Made by a program: the position numbers and the translations under genes. The notes under the pieces are model-generated. The model had not been told where the DNA came from, searched no databases, and saw only the letters and a list, made by a program, of their open reading frames with translations. From positions 34,779,708-34,843,707 of the forward strand of contig LR990039.1 of NCBI GenBank assembly GCA_905147135.1: a stretch of 64,000 nt of DNA, read 5' to 3'. Numbering within the stretch: the first letter of the stretch is position 1; every line of letters begins with the position of its first letter. Below, piece after piece: positions 45,186 to 56,814 of this stretch. The stretch comes from Blastobasis lacticolella (Eukaryota; Arthropoda; Insecta; Lepidoptera; Blastobasidae).

Positions 45186-46689
45186 CAGCCTTACCCATCG
45201 GAAGCTAATATTCAGCGCTGGGAATCTTGGGAATCAATAAAGTTAAATATTTTCTTTGTTTGTTGGTTTGAACGGGATAATCTCCGAAAGAATTTAACTG
45301 ATCTGATTCCGAAAATTCTTTCACTTATAGCAAGCTAACACTTTTCCTGGCTCTATTAATGAAATTAAACCCATGGCCCCGTACCCACGAACCCTTAGTC
45401 TGCATGCCCTATAAATAAATTATTTCCCCTATTATGTACTCCTACGAGTATGTTCACATTATTTACGGTAGACTGGTAGACTTTAGCTTTAAGTCCGCCA
45501 ATGTAGCTTTAGTGCATGAAGTTTAAATAAATAAATTAATTAATTTCTATAAAATTAGCTTATATTTTTTATATAGCTGTCATTGATTATACAAGAGGGG
45601 TCGACACTACGTTTGTTCGTGCACGTTTGAATGGGATGTACCTAGAAAAGCATGTTGGACTTGAACTTTAAAGGTTTTGCCATTGATATTCCACATAGCA
45701 GGTGGATAGGTTTTAATACGCGGATAAACAGTCGTATCAGGGACAGCAGAACCTTTGCCATTAAGTTTTACAGGACTAATCTGGGATTTTATTCCCCAAT
45801 TCCCCGTATTTGTCGAGAGTATAATATTTTGTGTGGGGTGGCGGATGTAGACCTTTTCCACAACAAAAGCACAACCTTTAAAACCATCTTATTCAGGCGT
45901 ATTTCTGATGGGCTCTGATCTTGTAGGCGTAAATTTAAGTACCTACTACTATTTAAAAATGTATTGTTCACTTTCTTAAATCGTTTATTTACTTTGTTAA
46001 TCAGTCACATAATTTGTTAACTTTGGTTTTTATTTCTTTGCATTTGAACAATGTTAAAACTTTAAAAAATATAATTTCCTTTTTGCACTCTGTACAGTAA
46101 CATGATGTCCAGTTGTGATAACAATTAATTGTAAACGCATGCAGTGTTTACCTATCATTGGTTTTATACTTAAAACTAGATAAATGCTGTTACTTTACAT
46201 ACTATAAGATTTTAAGTAGTGTATAAACTGTTGGTGAACCTAATAAATAAATAAATAAATAAATAATACTTTCGTGGTTATACAGGATACTTTCATCACA
46301 TATATTCTCGGCTGTCCACTCGTGACCATGACGAGATAAAAATAATAGCAACTGTAGCGTAGAAGACGTCCTAGGAAGATAGGGAAACACACTCTCAGGC
46401 AACGTGTTCCATTCCTGAGCCGTCCAGGTTGAACCGAAGCGGTTCGCAGCGTTCGCTGGAGGGAGATCCTCGTCAAGGAAAAGCGTCCGCCAGGATCGCG
46501 ATTCCCGATAACTGATCCTCGTGCCGAGATCGGCAGATGCAAACCGCGCGCGCGTCACGTGGAATATTAATGTTTTCTATTGTGTTATTTTTGACATTAA
46601 TCTCAGATAACAGTGTTAACAAACAATGGAGAACTGTTCGATACAATCTGAGTCTATAGAGGCTTTCCAATATAATAACACATGTAACA

Positions 46690-46860
46690 GCGCCGGTGGC
46701 CTATTGGTTAGCGGGTCAGCGATGTACGGATTCGATCCCCAGTGCCAATATACCAATTATTTTTTCAGAGTTATGTACATTAATTGAACACTAACCGTGT
46801 AACACTTACTTGACAACTTTAATATTTTCATGTCAATTAAACCGTTGGTCTTCCTAATAA
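46690..46860 (+). mobile_element. SINE-like tRNA-derived head, decayed
   Basis: GGTGGCCTATTGGTTAGCGG and GGATTCGATCCCC mimic Pol III A and B boxes. AGAGTTATGTACATTA and GAACACTAACCGTGTAA then match the body of the 6348-6717 SINE. Confidence 0.6.
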
Positions 46861-46907
46861 ATAAATAAAATAAATAATATAAATAAAATAAAATAAATAT
46901 GACTTAA

Positions 46908-47100
46908 TTGATTTTTTAATATTAATTGACATTATATATTTATTGACATTTGAACTATTATTAACACTATCTACTGTTGACATTGTTAATTATTAATAAC
47001 ATTGAATAGGTAAACATCAAATTTTATAATGATGTTTTTGTAATACTTAAAATGAATAATTTTAAAATATTTGTAAATACTTATCAGTTTGATTACAGAC
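46908..47100 (+). repeat. Repeat copy shared with 30513-30685
   Basis: Same ordered words as the intronic copy: GATTTTTTAATATTAATTGA, CTATCTACTGTTGACATTG and GATGTTTTTGTAATACTTAA. Confidence 0.65.
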
Positions 47101-47336
47101 ATTATTTAAATTCGAAAATTCATTAATGTATCTAAAAAGAGACAGTCTAAAATTTTCCTGACCACCAGTTATAATGGATAAAGCTTATAAGACGTAATGT
47201 CCTCTCGTAATTATTTAAATTATTTAGCTAGCCAATTTTTTAATTTTAATGTTTAAAATATTACTAATTTGCTATGAAACGAACGCATTCTTGGCATGAA
47301 ATTATGAACACACCCGAAAAAAGCTATGGATGCACA

Positions 47337-48714
47337 AACTTATCTGACCCGGTGGCCAAAACTGGAACCAAGTGTCGCCATTTTGAAATGTCATGTCAAT
47401 GCCATTAACAGCGACGCTGTCACTGGGTCGGATTAAGTTTGTGGCACTGCATAGACAGACAGGTAAAAAATTCCTAGGTTTGGACATTGACAATGACAGG
47501 CATGTCAATGTCTTTGTCATACACTGCCACTAATGATGAGTGAAACTCCATACTCCGTTAGGAAGACCTGGCCTGTGGTTGTGATTTCTATGGTGATGAT
47601 AGGCTGCGAGCGTAATAATATGTATAATGATGCTATTCCTACTAAGATTGCGCTGGTACAGTCCTTATTGCTGCCTATTTTGGACTACGCTGACACTTGC
47701 TTCATAGATCTCACCGAGGAGCAACTTAATAAATTGGAGCGTTTGCAAAACTACTGTATTAAATTTATCTTCGGTCTTCGCAAGTTTGATCATGTGTCGG
47801 AGTTTCGTGCTCGGCTACAGTGGCTTCCCATTCGCCAGCGACGTATTTTTCATACGCTTTCTTTCTTATATCGAGTTCTGTTCGATCGCTGTTCACCGCA
47901 ATACTTAAAAGAGCGTTTCCAGTACGATTCCGACATACAGAGTAGATCTCTGCGCTCTTCCCGAGATCGGACGTTGGTAATGCCCCATCATGTGACAAGC
48001 TTCTATGATAATTCCTTTACCGTACAGTCGGTGCGCTTGTGGAATGCTCTTCCCCGTGAGGTGAGAAGTTCGGATTCGCCGAGTATATTCAAAAGAAGAT
48101 TGAAGGGTCATCTCCTTTCTACCCTGAACACATGATTTCATCGTCTGTGTCTTGTATAGCGGTTTTGGATTCTAATTAGTATTGTATTTGTTTAGTTTAA
48201 TATATTTGTATTTGTTTTTTTTTTTTTGGTTCTTTGTATAGTATATTTATTGCATTTCTTCACTGTATGGTGATTGTAACTTCTGTAATGAATCTCAAAT
48301 GTACATTGCCTACTAGTTTATTGCTTTCCGACCTCCACTATATCCATGTAAATGGTTGTCTGGAAGAGATCGCTATTGGCGATAAGACCGCCCTTGTACT
48401 TGTCATAATCTTGCAGAATCTGTGTTAATATACTGTTAATGTACAATAAAGTGTTAAATAAATAATAAATAAATAAATGATGCTGGGGAATTCTAGTTAT
48501 TATTTTAGCCATTATATGTATCAAAAGGTGTGTGTCACGCATTGTACGCATTTTTGCCGTTGTGCCCCTTAAAAGGAGTTTTCTTACAGAGCCATAAACT
48601 TGTCAGACCATGTGACAGCGTCGCTGTTGTTGGCATTGGCATGACATTTCAAAATGACGAGACTTAATTCCAGTTTTAGCAATTGTGTCAGATAAGTTTT
48701 TTATTATGTAGTAA
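47337..48714. mobile_element. Inverted-repeat element (~110-bp arms) hosting a LINE
   Basis: AAACTTATCTGACCC...CATTTTGAAATGTCATGTCA...AACAGCGACGCTGTCAC at 47337-47445 pairs with the reverse complement of about 48590-48714. Arms differ by scattered substitutions. The interior holds a separate LINE insertion with its own target duplication. No transposase is seen, so it is a non-autonomous fold-back or MITE-like element. Exact ends are uncertain. Confidence 0.72.
47626..48484 (+). mobile_element. 5'-truncated LINE with 9-bp target duplication
   Basis: AATGATGCT occurs at 47626-47634 and 48476-48484, bounding an 841-bp insert. The insert begins inside an RT C-terminal region (IPTKIALVQSLLLPILDYAD, LERLQNYCIKFIFGLR, ARLQWLPIRQRRIFH, LWNALPREVR) and stops at TGA near 48133. 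Its 3' UTR ends in an AATAA-type tail. The type is CR1/Jockey-like. Confidence 0.85.
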
Positions 48715-49559
48715 AAACCAAGGTTAAGCAATGCTAGTAATGCAAGGGAGCTGGATGGGTGACCCTTTCGTATTTGAGGGTAGTCAAACGTTAGCACCGC
48801 AACGAGTTGGAAACGTTATGTGTGCCCCCTAATACCGTTGGCGAAGCGAGGTCGACCGAGGTGTTGTACATACCATGATTCTAAGGAAATCTAGTTCTTG
48901 TGCTAGTTCATTTTGGGCACATCCGTCGGCTATTTTATGTAACATCAAAAGGTATGTCACGCGGCACGCCGCATTACCAGTGTATTCTCAAAGCAAACGC
49001 ATTACACGCATTATTGAACATAATGCCGTCTCCTCTTGAAAGGAGTTTCTTCTTTCCTCATTGATTTCTCTTCGTTATGACGAAAAAAACTTCTTATTCC
49101 GGGCGTAAAAGGAGTTTCTTCTTTCATCGTTTACTCTACGACTTGTTTCAGTGTTGCATGAGTGTCGCGTAAGTGTTGCAGTTCTACACGTACGATGGAT
49201 AGTAAAAAAGAATCTAAGATATCAGAACGTTGACAGATGTTCAAGTCCGTACTTAGACGTCATCTACTCGCGATTAATAAAGTACATATTGTAACTTCAG
49301 TGCTAAAATATTTGGCCTATGTGGCATCCGCTGGCCTGTGTAGCCATACCTATTATAGCCACCTCCCATCACAGATCAGCTCGATGGTACTATAACATTA
49401 CATTTTCACCGAACTTACACAGGTAAGTAAGCTTAGCTAAATTTCAGCTCGATCGAATGTCAAGGAGTGGTTCTATGTAGGTGATTCGGCTTACAAGATT
49501 TGACGTAAGAAAATAAAAGCTTATAAAAACAAGGTAACCTAACCAGCCTATATTAGGTA
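48715..49559. other. Non-coding stretch with small repeats
   Basis: Two copies of AAAGGAGTTTCTTCTTTC lie near 49035 and 49107. 'ctaataccgttggcgaagc' near 48830 resembles 22252-22270. No gene is supported. Confidence 0.4.
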
Positions 49560-50640
49560 CAAGGTACAACGTTGCTTGGTCACAAGGGCGGCCCCTGGTG
49601 TGGGATGCGACCTGTGTAGACACCTTGGCCCCATCCCACATAAGGGCTACCTCGGCTAACGCTGGCGCAGCTGCATCAACGGCGGAAGACCTTAAGCGGC
49701 GCAAATATGGTTCCCTAGGTCAGGGGTATTTATTTGCGCCGTTTGGGGTTGAAACTCTAGGACCATGGGGCCCTAGTGCTAAAAAGATTTTTCAAGAGGT
49801 ATCTACCCGGTTAATAGAGGCAACCGGAGATCGTCGTGCTGGCGCGTACCTCGGACAACGTATTAGTTTGGCTATTCAGGCCTGTATATATTTCAGGCCT
49901 GTCTCAGTATTACCGGTATTTAGTAAAATATTTGAAAAAATTATTTTAAAGCAGCTTCTAGTACACTTCAAAGTAAATAAATTATTCCACGCTAAACAAT
50001 TCGGATTTACTAGGGGGCGATCCACCATTGATGCGGGTATCGAATTAGTCAAACACAACAATTGTGTAAAAGACTATATTAATGACAAAAATCCATGGCT
50101 ATAAAATAAATCATAATTATTTATTATTATTATTAGTTTTCGACATTGTTTATATTATTATGTATATTAATATGATGAAGATAAATTCTGACATTATTTA
50201 TTACAAATATTATTTTTATATTGACATTATTATTGTGTGATTATGAATTATTGTTATGATAATTATTATCATTTTTTAATTTTATTGACATGGATTATTA
50301 TTATATTTAAATTTGTATGTAGAAATTAGTATTTAAGATCTTCATTTAAGTGTTTTTACTGTTATGTTGTGACGTTCATAAGTGTTTCGTCGAAACCTAA
50401 TTTGAATAAATGATTTTTGAATTGATTTGAATTTGAATTCAACGGGGTAACGCCGCCAGCATTCTGGGAACGCTTCCGCTTGGCAGCGATCTAGAATCAG
50501 TTATTTATATGTAATTTTTTCTTTTTGTGTAAAATTTTTATTTAGTTCGGTAGTTTTAAGTTTGTACATATTGTAATGTAACTATGTATATAATAATAAT
50601 AATAAATGTAATATAATTGAAATTGAAATTAAATTGAAAT
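49560..50640 (+). mobile_element. LINE 3' fragment split by a younger LINE insertion
   Basis: The outer element encodes PLVWDATCVDTLAPSHIRAT, then GVETLGPWG and YLGQRISLAIQ up to 49878. It resumes after the insert as GNAASILGTLPLGSDLES and ends at TAA near 50510, followed by an ATAATAATAA-rich 3' UTR. VETLGPWG...ISLAIQRGNA is a familiar C-terminal stretch of a widespread LINE-encoded protein, though I do not name the clade. Confidence 0.75.
49874..50441 (+). mobile_element. 5'-truncated LINE inserted in another LINE, ATTCA duplication
   Basis: The insert 49879-50436 starts in RT motif FRPVSVLPVFSKIFEKIILK and includes FHAKQFGFTRGRSTIDAGIE. An in-frame stop follows near 50104, then a long AT-rich 3' UTR ending AAATGATTTTTGAATTGATT. 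ATTCA flanks it (49874-49878 and 50437-50441). Ignoring the insert, the host frame reads straight through AIQ-RGNAA. The single long frame crossing the left border is a chance fusion. Confidence 0.8.
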
Positions 50641-50907
50641 TGAAGGTACAACTACGTACTAGAACAATGCCATTGACGTTGTATACCTATAACCAAGTGG
50701 ATAGATAGGTAGTATGCAGGCGCTGCTGATTACCGAGGGAACTCGGTTGCACAACAGAGGGGCGGCGGCGGCGGCGGCGCGGACCCCAGCGCGTCTTATT
50801 ATCCAATCAGCGACGCCGGCGCGTCAGTGCCAATATCCGCCAAGAGTATAATCATCTGTTTAAAGTCGATGACCTGACGAGTTTGCTTACTAATAATGGT
50901 AATCATT

Positions 50908-50985
50908 TTGGCGTTGATGTCCCAGTTATGCTCTCGCGGACGAGAGCCCGGGGCTCACTTTGACCATCATCCAGGATTTGGCAGA
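50908..50985 (-). mobile_element. SINE fragment
   Basis: TTTTGGCGTTGATGTCCCAG and GCTCTCGCGGACGAGAGCCC match the reverse strand of the 6348-6717 SINE. Confidence 0.6.
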
Positions 50986-51206
50986 TTTTCTCAGAACAAT
51001 TCTCTAATTTCAGTGATTGAAATTGTTACTTTTGCAATTACGTATGATTGATTTAAAAGTTTCAGTGTGTTGCAATGGAACTTTATTAGCAACTGAACCC
51101 ATGGAACTGCTTGTTCGAGGTGAGTGCTACATGCTTGTCCGTCTTAAGATTTACTATCATTGTATTACCATGTATCATGCAAACAAACAAATAAATAAAT
51201 AAAAGA

Positions 51207-51297
51207 GTAACTGGTACGTGGCAGTGACAGTGGGATTGGAACCCGGTACCTCTCGCTTACGAGTCGAATACCCTAACCATTCGGCCACCAACGCTCC
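51207..51297 (-). mobile_element. SINE tRNA-like head fragment
   Basis: GTGGGATTGGAACCCGGTAC, CTTACGAGTCGAATACCC and ATTCGGCCACCAACGCT match the reverse-strand head seen at 5090-5155. It is probably one SINE with 50908-50985, with loss of the middle. Confidence 0.6.
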
Positions 51298-51534
51298 TAC
51301 ATAGGCTACAGTTTGCTTACTAATGAAAGCAAATGGCAACGGTAACGCTGTGGTAATCGTTTACATAACTTGTGTTTGTTCTGAAGAACTGTTTGACATG
51401 ATGCCTACAGCTACATTCTACTCGCTCGCACCGCTCGCCACCGACAGGGAGTTCATCCTCACACCTAGGAGCCAAATTGGTCACGATCTGTGCGGTTCCA
51501 AAGGAACTATCTCCCACGCACACTAAGATTGTTA

Positions 51535-51725
51535 AATGAACTACCTGGAGAGGCTTTCCCTGGAGAGTACAACATGGAGTTCTTCAAGAAAGGGGTTAAT
51601 AGATTTTTACGGGGTCCGCAACGCGTGGGTGATGCCCCTGTTATTGCAAACGGCCATAGGCTGCGGTGACTGCTTACCATCATGCAGGGCGTAAGCTTGT
51701 TTGCCACCTTAGTGGTATAAAAAAA
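51535..51725. repeat. Decayed interspersed repeat
   Basis: Contains TTCCCTGGAGAGTACAACAT, TTCAAGAAAGGGGT, GATTTTTACGGGGT and GCTTGTTTGCCACCTTAGTG. The same order is found at 19155-19300 in a formin intron. Confidence 0.6.
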
Positions 51726-52334
51726 ACAGTGGTTAGTACGCTTTTTAACGCTCCGTTCTGAACCCATCGGGATCAGGAGAAAAGTAGCAAGGACTTCCTG
51801 AACGGACTCCTCGAAGAGATAATTAATCTATTAAAAACAGCTGTCACCCTCTATCCTCAAATACTTACAAGTAGGTAGGTATGGGTACTTAACACAAGGT
51901 TTGTTTGAAACTAACACTGAAGTTTTAACCTACCTATTAAAGCGAACAATACAATGTTTTCGTCCGTTAATACTTTTAAGGCTAGTCGAGCTTAAGGGTT
52001 AGGGGCGTCCAGCGTCCTGCTGCGAGCTGCACGCCTGCGGTTGACGTACCTAGCAGCACGCGAGGAGCGTGGTGCATTCAACGTACGCCCGAGTCGTTTC
52101 TGCAACGGCGATTTAGGCGCGCCTGAGTTGTAGGTACCTTCTAATACCAGCGATGTCGACCAAGGCCACGACCATGAGACAGGTTGAACAGACGAATCCC
52201 TCGTATTTATTTGGTGTTGGCAAAAACTGGAACCTAGTGCGACGTCGAAAACGGATGGTAGTCATGGATAGTCCTCAACTACGCACACTATTGCCACACC
52301 CGACGGGGGTTGCAAAGGGCTTGCTCCGGTGGGG

Positions 52335-53040
52335 AATAGACTGATACAGATTTCACCAGACAGTGGTCGGATGTACCCAACGGTGTAGGAACCAATACTG
52401 AGTGTCTGTCCGGATCAGTCGTTAACAGAAGGTCTTAGCAATTTGCGGTATGAGAGTCGACATCAGGTACCCTCTTGGCGCAGCTTACCAGTTGGGTAAG
52501 ATCTAGCGACAGAGCTAGTTTACGCGCCTCTCTCCCAGCATGATTAGTCACCTGGTATGGGAAAAGCTAATCTTGGTGGTGGGCATTGAAATCCCCCAGG
52601 ACAACTAACTACGCTTCGGAGTAATGTTCCCTCGCTTCATCTGCCACTTCAATGAGATGGCCACAAAAACGAGTTGTCTCCTGATCCCCGCTGTGCGAGC
52701 GATAAACGCAGGCATACAGGATTTGCACATGACATGTATCCACCAAAAGCCACAAAATAGAGAAATCAGACACCTCAAAGCTCCTGAGACGCTGAGTACA
52801 GATATCATCGCGAGATATCGAGACAGACTCCGGCACGAGGTACGAACCTGTTCTCGAGATTATACCCTGGGTAGCTGTGGTACGCCGCGTCAGCCGGACA
52901 TCTGATTTGCGTCTCAGTGAGAAACAGCAGCTACGGTTTTTCAGTCTCAAGGTGATGGTGGACTGCATCGAGATTGGAGTGCAGGCCTCGAATGTTCGTG
53001 AGGTGTACTTTAAGTGGGAGGGCGTGCAGCCGCTGTGTAT
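52335..53040 (-). mobile_element. LINE endonuclease-domain fossil
   Basis: On the - strand I read LWLLVDTCHVQILYACVYRS, then CGHLIEVADEARE, a stop, LVVLGDFNAHHQD, a stop, and AGREARKLALSLDLTQLV; it ends near TSDHCLVKSV. GDFNAHH and SDH are the apurinic-type endonuclease motifs of Jockey/CR1-like LINEs. Several stops and shifts make it dead. Confidence 0.8.
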
Positions 53041-54168
53041 CGTTTCTCCTTTGTTTTTTGTGCTTCATATTTTGAGTGAAAAGGATGGGTTAGGAGGACG
53101 GAAGTTGGACGAGGTGGCGCTCCGCCGACCAGCTAACATGCTCACCATTGCCGCACGGGAAAGTGCCTGACGCGGAGACGCCCGAACCTCCCCAGATACC
53201 TGGTCCTCGCATCCGATCGCCAACCGGCCAGGTATTTACCGCCAAGATGATGATGATGACTTAAGACTCTCAACTTATATACTTTGTGGTGAACCGTCTT
53301 AGACCTCTGTGAACCACTGTAGTATTCCTATATGCAAGCTAAGCTTGCAAACTGTACTTTATATTTGAGTCCGTAGTTTTGATTTAGATTATGTCACCTT
53401 TGTTCTTTAAATAATACTGATCTATCTAACCAATTAAACGTGTAAAAAATCGCCACCTCTCAGGTTATGACACTATAATTCCCTATCAAGTCAATACTTG
53501 AAAATAATTCGTCTCAAAAACTGTCACAATACATGATGTGACATTTTTTTGCAGAAATTCATGATAATATTAGAAAATAACTCAACACAATAGAGTTATA
53601 ACACAGGTTATGACACATTTTTTACGTCCGCTGAACAGGTTAGTACACTAACCTGCGACGTGACACTGTTGTAGCCGACGATACGCGCCAAACGGCTTAG
53701 TGCAAAAATGACACTTACGACATATTTCGGCAACGAACTGCGCTATCAAAATGAATTTTATTTAGCAGGTAGAGTTCGTGATTGCCAATCGTTTGATATA
53801 CTTGACTCATTTTTGTCATAAGCTGTGTTATGACAGTTTTTATCTGGGTGCGCGATATGTCGAGTCGACACGGTCATGGTCTGTCATCACCATACAAACT
53901 GCCGTTGGGCCCGTCCTCCTTACGGTGTAAAAAGTTTCAGAATAAAATAGAATAGAAAAAAAAAATTATTGTTGGACACTGACAATAATTTATTATTAAG
54001 TACAGTGTTGTCCATTTCGGACGTAAAATATTCTAGATAATAGTATACTACCAATTATAAATGAGCTCAGACTAAAACAGATAAGTAGCTGCCATTTTAA
54101 CACTTTTAAAATTAAGTAAAAGTTTTTAACATAATACTAATCTAAATCTAAAACAAAGCCTAAAATTT
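53041..54168. other. Non-coding stretch, nothing recognised beyond a GATG tail
   Basis: CCGCCAAGATGATGATGATG near 53240 matches the SINE/LINE tail type seen at 6695. The words GGTTATGACAC or its variants recur near 53464, 53604 and 53829. No gene is supported. Confidence 0.4.
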
Positions 54169-55323
54169 TTAGAAATTAACAAAATATGTATCATTTCTAT
54201 AAATATAGAATTCAGATAGACTGTAGAGTGACTTTTTTAACAGCCAATCTTTAAGCGTAAATTTAAATTTGATACCATCCAATTTTTTTATTTCATAAGG
54301 TAAATTATTAAATATTTTAATACCACTCATGTATGTGCTTTTAAGGAATAAATTATTATTGGTTTGGGGTATAGCTATATTATGTTCATAGATCTTTGTG
54401 GTTTGACTTAACAAAGAGACTTATTTCTAGGATATAAATACCAATTACATATTAATAAAATAATATACTCACGTAAATTATTTTCTTCAAATTTGTTACG
54501 CAATGTTTCCATTAGGCTCATTTGAAATATATTCCTTAGATATCTTTTATGAGCTAAAAAATTTATTGAACATTATCAGAGTTGCCCCAGAAAATTATGC
54601 GGTAACTTAGATGAGGATAAACGCACAGATCACCCCCAATTTTTGGGGGTGATCTGTAGGATAAACGTAACCAATGGTTAATGCCTATTATGGTTACTAA
54701 CCATAATAGGCATTTATAGCAATTGATTCAGATGTTATTACCGAAAGTATTGAGAGAGCATTACAGAACTGGAAATTTGTTAGTAAGATTATTTATATGT
54801 GGCTTCCAGTTTAAATGGGTACCAATAGTTATACCCAAAAATTTGGTTTCGTTTATATCTCTTCAATGACTTGCCCAGAGTTAATGACTTTAAGTTCTTA
54901 AGGTGATTTTTTGTTTTTAAACTGCACAACTTTGGTTTTATCCAGGTTTACTGTAAGATTAATACAATGAAGTCAGTTTTTAACTTTGTCTAGTGTCTTA
55001 TTTATTTCATTTCAAAGGTCTATTTCGGGGTTGGGGGGTATAAAGATTGTAGCATAATCTGCTAACATGATACATGTATTATCGACGAGAGTAGGTAATT
55101 CATTTACGTAAATTAGAAATAAAAGGGGACCGCTACCTTGGGGAACTCCTTGACTGACTTTTACACTTTTTGAATAAACTAGTTCTATAGTTTTTATCTT
55201 TTTATTATAGGATGCTATTGCTGTGTTTTGTTCCCTGTTTGACAAATACGAGTTAAGTAATCGATACACATTGCCTCTTATACCTATGTGGTCGATGTCG
55301 TGCGTGACGTTCAAGGCTGACAA
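54169..55323 (-). mobile_element. Reverse-strand LINE reverse-transcriptase fossil
   Basis: The 5' side (55323-55012) encodes GIRGNVYRLLNSYLSNREQ, VSQGVPQGSGPLLFLIYVNE and a mutated catalytic box LADYATIFI in place of YADD. The 3' side (54414-54169) encodes SGIKIFNNLPYEIKKLDG...FKFTLKDWLL, a typical C-terminal end. The middle is scrambled and contains the palindromes at 54625-54714. It is inactive. Confidence 0.8.
54614..54714. repeat. Two neighbouring near-perfect palindromes
   Basis: The first is 54625-54657, arms ACAGATCACCCCCAA with a 3-base loop, flanked by direct repeats AGGATAAACG at 54614-54623 and 54658-54667. The second is 54680-54714, arms AATGCCTATTATGGTTA with a single-base centre. 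A smaller TAACCAATGGTTA palindrome lies between them. Confidence 0.85.
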
Positions 55324-55334
55324 ACGGCTTTTGC

Positions 55335-55362
55335 AATTTAATTTAATTTAATTTAATTTGTA
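55335..55362. repeat. AATTT microsatellite
   Basis: Four to five AATTT units lie at the border between the reverse and forward LINEs. Confidence 0.7.
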
Positions 55363-55435
55363 ATTACATATTATTTCGTTTATTGTCTGCGCTTTGTGAT
55401 AAACTAACATACTTAAGTAATCTCAAATATTTATA

Positions 55436-56486
55436 ATGGATGATGACGACGAGAGCAATGTTTTTATACCACTCTTTCGGACAAGGAGGGCTGGAATGGT
55501 GCATGTTCAGGTAGAGGGGCTTGATACGAGCCATGCGGTGAGGGAGGAGAAAGGGCTGAAGAGATTGAGAGAAGAATCCGGGGGTAGCGCAGATAATGAC
55601 AATGCAGAGCAAGAGTTTATAAAGGTAGCCAGAAAAGCGAAGCGAAGCATAAAAAGTAGGACCAATGTGGAACCACTCCATGGTAGTGGGGATGGCAGTG
55701 GAGTAGATCTGAACCGATTCCTTGTGTCATTGTCGCCTCAGAAGGCTTTGCCCAGGCAGTTTGGTTTAGCCAAATTGTTGAAGGCGCAGGGTGTGGAGGG
55801 CATTTTAAAGGTTCAGTATAAGAGTGAAGGACCTGGAATTCAATTGTCAATTGGCCAATGAGACTAGTATTTCGTTTGGAATTATTAGACAAGTAGACCT
55901 GGAGTTGGAGGAGAAAGACTTATTTAAGATACTTGAGAGCGAAATTGAAGTCCTGGATATTAGACGCCTTAAAAGGCAGGTGAATGGAGAGTGGCTCGAC
56001 AGTGAGACGATCCGAGTGTCATTTAAAGGTCCACGCCTACCCCCGTATGTTTATGGGTACGGGTGTCGCTTCAGAGTGGAACCATTTACTTTTCCAGTTA
56101 CGCAATGTTCTGGGTGCTGGAAATTTGGGCATTTAAGACGGTCATGCCCTAAAGTTATATGTCCAAAGTGCGGAGACAAACATGAGAATTGCGAGATACC
56201 CAACAATGAATATAAAGGCGTTAACTGCGGCGGGGCCCATATGGCGGGTCCCACTTTTAAGAAGGAGAAAGCGATTAGAAACATAATGTCGTTGGACAAC
56301 TTTACCTACAGGAAGGCTATTTCTACCTTCCTTATTAAAACCAAGTCACCTCATGTGGAGGCTGTGGAAAAGGTGGAATGCGATCCTGCAGAAAAGAAGT
56401 GTGTACAGCAGTCTTATAGAGATGCGCTAGTGGGAACGATGAATGGAAAGGATGAGGAGGTGCTGAGTCAAACCGATACGGAGTAG
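55436..56486 (+). pseudogene. LINE ORF1 with CCHC zinc knuckles
   Basis: The frame starts MDDDDESNVFIPLFRTRR and shifts near 55825-55860 (both frames overlap there). It then contains a gag-like stretch and CSGCWKFGHLRRSC (C-x2-C-x4-H-x4-C), followed by CPKCGDKHENC and NCGGAHMAG. These knuckles bind retrotransposon RNA. A TAG at 56484 cuts off a lysine-rich tail that is still readable in frame to about 56660. Confidence 0.85.
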
Positions 56487-56814
56487 GGTATTATCGAGCT
56501 TGGCGATGGTGGCGCTTTGAAAAAGAAGGAGAAGAAGAAGAGAAGACGTGACAAGCAAGTTTTAGAAGATGTTGTAATTAAGTCCTCGGAAGTCGTGACA
56601 GAGGTAGTAGAAGAAAAATCCGGCACACCTCGTGTATTGTCTCTGATTAAGTTGTTACTTTAAAAGATAAAAGACATTTGCTTTAGTAGGGGTTCTTTAG
56701 AGGTTAAGATAAGTATGATGTTTGAGTTAATAATTGAAGAAGGTAGGAAATTTATAATGGGTTTATTAGGGAAAAGTAACTTTTTTCTAGTTTGTTGAAA
56801 ATATTGTTTAATTA

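Larger units (their letters stand above)
45190..47336. other. Non-coding stretch with retroposon pieces
   Basis: Holds AT-rich DNA, AAATA microsatellites near 46235-46262 and 46855-46890, a SINE-like tRNA head at about 46690-46750 (GGCCTATTGGTTAGCGG and GATTCGATCC), and the 46908-47100 repeat. A 45652-45918 open frame has no recognised relative. Confidence 0.45.
50642..52330. other. Non-coding stretch with SINE fragments
   Basis: Contains a GGC-rich run (50755-50800), a SINE fragment at 50908-50985, a SINE head at 51207-51297, and the 51535-51725 retroposon remnant. Nothing else is recognised. Confidence 0.45.

Noticed and set aside
45652..45918. 88-aa ORF (MLDLNFKGFAIDIPHSR...)
   Set aside because: No recognised family, no splice partners, and it lies in repeat-rich DNA. 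It may be a fragment of an unknown element.
49598..50104. 168-aa ORF as one gene
   Set aside because: It crosses the border of a LINE inserted in another LINE.
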